From the NCBI GenBank assembly GCA_015490435.1, contig WFXV01000052.1, positions 1 to 35,539 of the forward strand: a stretch of 35,539 nt of DNA, written 5' to 3'. Below the pieces are notes generated by a model. That model saw nothing but the letters and a program-made list of their open reading frames with translations, was not told where the DNA came from and searched no databases. Numbering within the stretch: position 1 is the first letter of the stretch; every line of letters begins with the position of its first letter. Position numbers and translations under genes: made by a program. Shown one piece after another: positions 34,751-35,539 of this stretch. This DNA comes from Thermaceae bacterium. GTDB taxonomy: Bacteria; Deinococcota; Deinococci; Deinococcales; Marinithermaceae.

Positions 34751-35421
34751 GCCTCATCGCCGCTTCCATCCTGGCCGCCGACTTCGCCCGGCTGGCCGAG
34801 GCGGTGGCCGAGAGCCAGGCCGCCGGCGTGGACCGCTTCCACCTCGACGTGATGGACGGCCGTTTCGTGCCCAACCTCACCTTCGGGCCGGTGGTGGTCG
34901 AGGCGATCCGCAAGGTGAGCGACCGCCCCCTCGACGTTCATGCGATGGTGGTCGAGCCCGAGCGCCTCGCCCCCGACCTGGTCCAGGCCGGCGCCAGCCT
35001 CCTCGCCTTCCACCTCGAGGCCACCCCCCACCCCCACCGGCTGCTCGAGGCGATCCGGAGCCTCGGGGCGAAGGCGGGCATCGCCATCAACCCCGGCACC
35101 CCGGTAGAAGCCCTCACCGACCTCCTCGAGCTCACCGACCAGGTCCTCCTCATGAGCGTGAACCCGGGGTTCGCCGGCCAGCGCTTCATCCCCCGCACCT
35201 ACCGAAAGCTCGAGCGCCTCGCCGCCCTGCGACGGACCGAGGGCGCCTCCTTCGAAATCGCCGTGGATGGCGGGGTGAAGCCGGAAAACACGGGCCGCCT
35301 CGCCGCCCTCGGGGCCGACGTCCTGGTGGCCGCCTCCGGGCTCTACAACGAAAAGCCGGTAGCCGAAAACCTCGCCGCCTACCGGGAGGCCCTCCGTGAT
35401 CCGGGCGGCGCTCTGCCCTAA
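34747..35421 (+). CDS. rpe: Ribulose-phosphate 3-epimerase
   Basis: TIM-barrel enzyme of 224 aa interconverting ribulose-5-phosphate and xylulose-5-phosphate in the pentose phosphate pathway. Motifs in order are LIAASILAADFARLAEAV, FHLDVMDGRFVPNLTFGP (metal Asp), LDVHAMVVEPE, LMSVNPGFAGQRFIP and IAVDGGVKPEN. Length is normal. ATG 34747 overlaps the regulator stop; the 3' end overlaps comB by 26 bp. Confidence 0.96.
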   Translation: MSLIAASILAADFARLAEAVAESQAAGVDRFHLDVMDGRFVPNLTFGPVVVEAIRKVSDRPLDVHAMVVEPERLAPDLVQAGASLLAFHLEATPHPHRLLEAIRSLGAKAGIAINPGTPVEALTDLLELTDQVLLMSVNPGFAGQRFIPRTYRKLERLAALRRTEGASFEIAVDGGVKPENTGRLAALGADVLVAASGLYNEKPVAENLAAYREALRDPGGALP

Positions 35422-35539
35422 CGAGCCCCTGCCCGAGGCCCAGGCCGCGGTGGTGGTGGACGTAATCCGCGCCACCACCACCGCCGTCGCCTTCCTCGAG
35501 GCGGGGGCCCAGGAACTCTGGCTCGCCCCCGACCACGAC
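35396..35539 (+). CDS. comB: 2-phosphosulfolactate phosphatase (ComB family), N-terminal part
   Basis: Not in the ORF track because the window ends inside it; 48 codons are visible from GTG 35396. The sequence VIRAALCPNEPLPEAQAAVV then VVDVIRATTTAVAFLEAGAQ matches the start of ComB, in particular the DVIRATTT motif. ComB dephosphorylates 2-phosphosulfolactate in the coenzyme M route, but bacterial members often occur without the rest of that pathway, so the role is uncertain. It starts 26 bp before the rpe stop, implying coupling. Confidence 0.82.
   Translation, partial: MIRAALCPNEPLPEAQAAVVVDVIRATTTAVAFLEAGAQELWLAPDHD

Overview
This 35.5 kb, very GC-rich, gene-dense window looks like a chromosomal core region of a thermophilic Deinococcota, probably order Thermales. 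A marine genus such as Oceanithermus or Marinithermus is a low-confidence guess. The main reasons are: a 422-aa archaeal-type, non-discriminating AspRS2; a NurA-HerA-Mre11-Rad50 gene set; a bacterial archaemetzincin; ComB; and many genes whose -10 box (TANNNT) sits exactly 6 nt before the start codon, the leaderless arrangement known from Deinococcus/Thermus. I see no insertion sequence, prophage, CRISPR array or rRNA. No stretch over about 300 bp lacks a gene or leader.

Layout. 1-703: end of a ClC-type chloride channel, then chorismate mutase aroH. 705-2113: promoter, leader and aspS2. The leader encodes a 9-codon peptide with three consecutive Asn codons, followed by an antiterminator/terminator pair. 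2110-4323 (-): murJ and a vapBC toxin-antitoxin pair. 4356-5293: a conserved protein of unknown function and a convergent, frameshifted lipoprotein gene. 5340-16014 (-): one long leftward array, trmFO-hslV-hslU-TPR protein-nurA-herA-sbcD-sbcC, mostly overlapping or spaced by a few bases. 16075-16677: a DUF533-like gene interrupted by an in-frame TAA. 16674-19164 (-): citramalate synthase and 3-hydroxybutyryl-CoA dehydrogenase. 19218-19294 (-): tRNA-Pro(GGG). 19328-23105: leu promoter and leader (15-codon peptide with four Leu codons, antiterminator, terminator), leuC, leuD, an ogt-like gene and leuB. 23091-23612 (-): archaemetzincin. 23644-26075: SDR oxidoreductase and ilvD. 26172-29195: NEW3-domain membrane protein plus ABC ATPase and permease. 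29247-30241 (-): phosphoribosyltransferase and cupin. 30297-34003 (-): LolD-like ATPase, purine nucleoside phosphorylase, enoyl-CoA hydratase, HD phosphohydrolase and TerC protein. 34064-35539: Crp/Fnr regulator, rpe and the start of comB.

How the genes work together. Much of the window makes branched-chain amino acids: citramalate synthase feeds isoleucine, LeuCD and LeuB serve leucine and can also process citramalate, and IlvD serves valine, leucine and isoleucine. Two ribosome-dependent attenuators can be read directly from the sequence, a Leu-codon leader before leuCD and an Asn-codon leader before aspS2. The second is the most notable find. The enzyme carries the His and Pro residues associated with tRNA-Asn misacylation, so the cell appears to sense Asn-tRNA(Asn) shortage to control the enzyme that starts tRNA-dependent Asn-tRNA formation. 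Two coding disruptions (lipoprotein frameshift, DUF533 nonsense codon) could be real decay or base-call errors.
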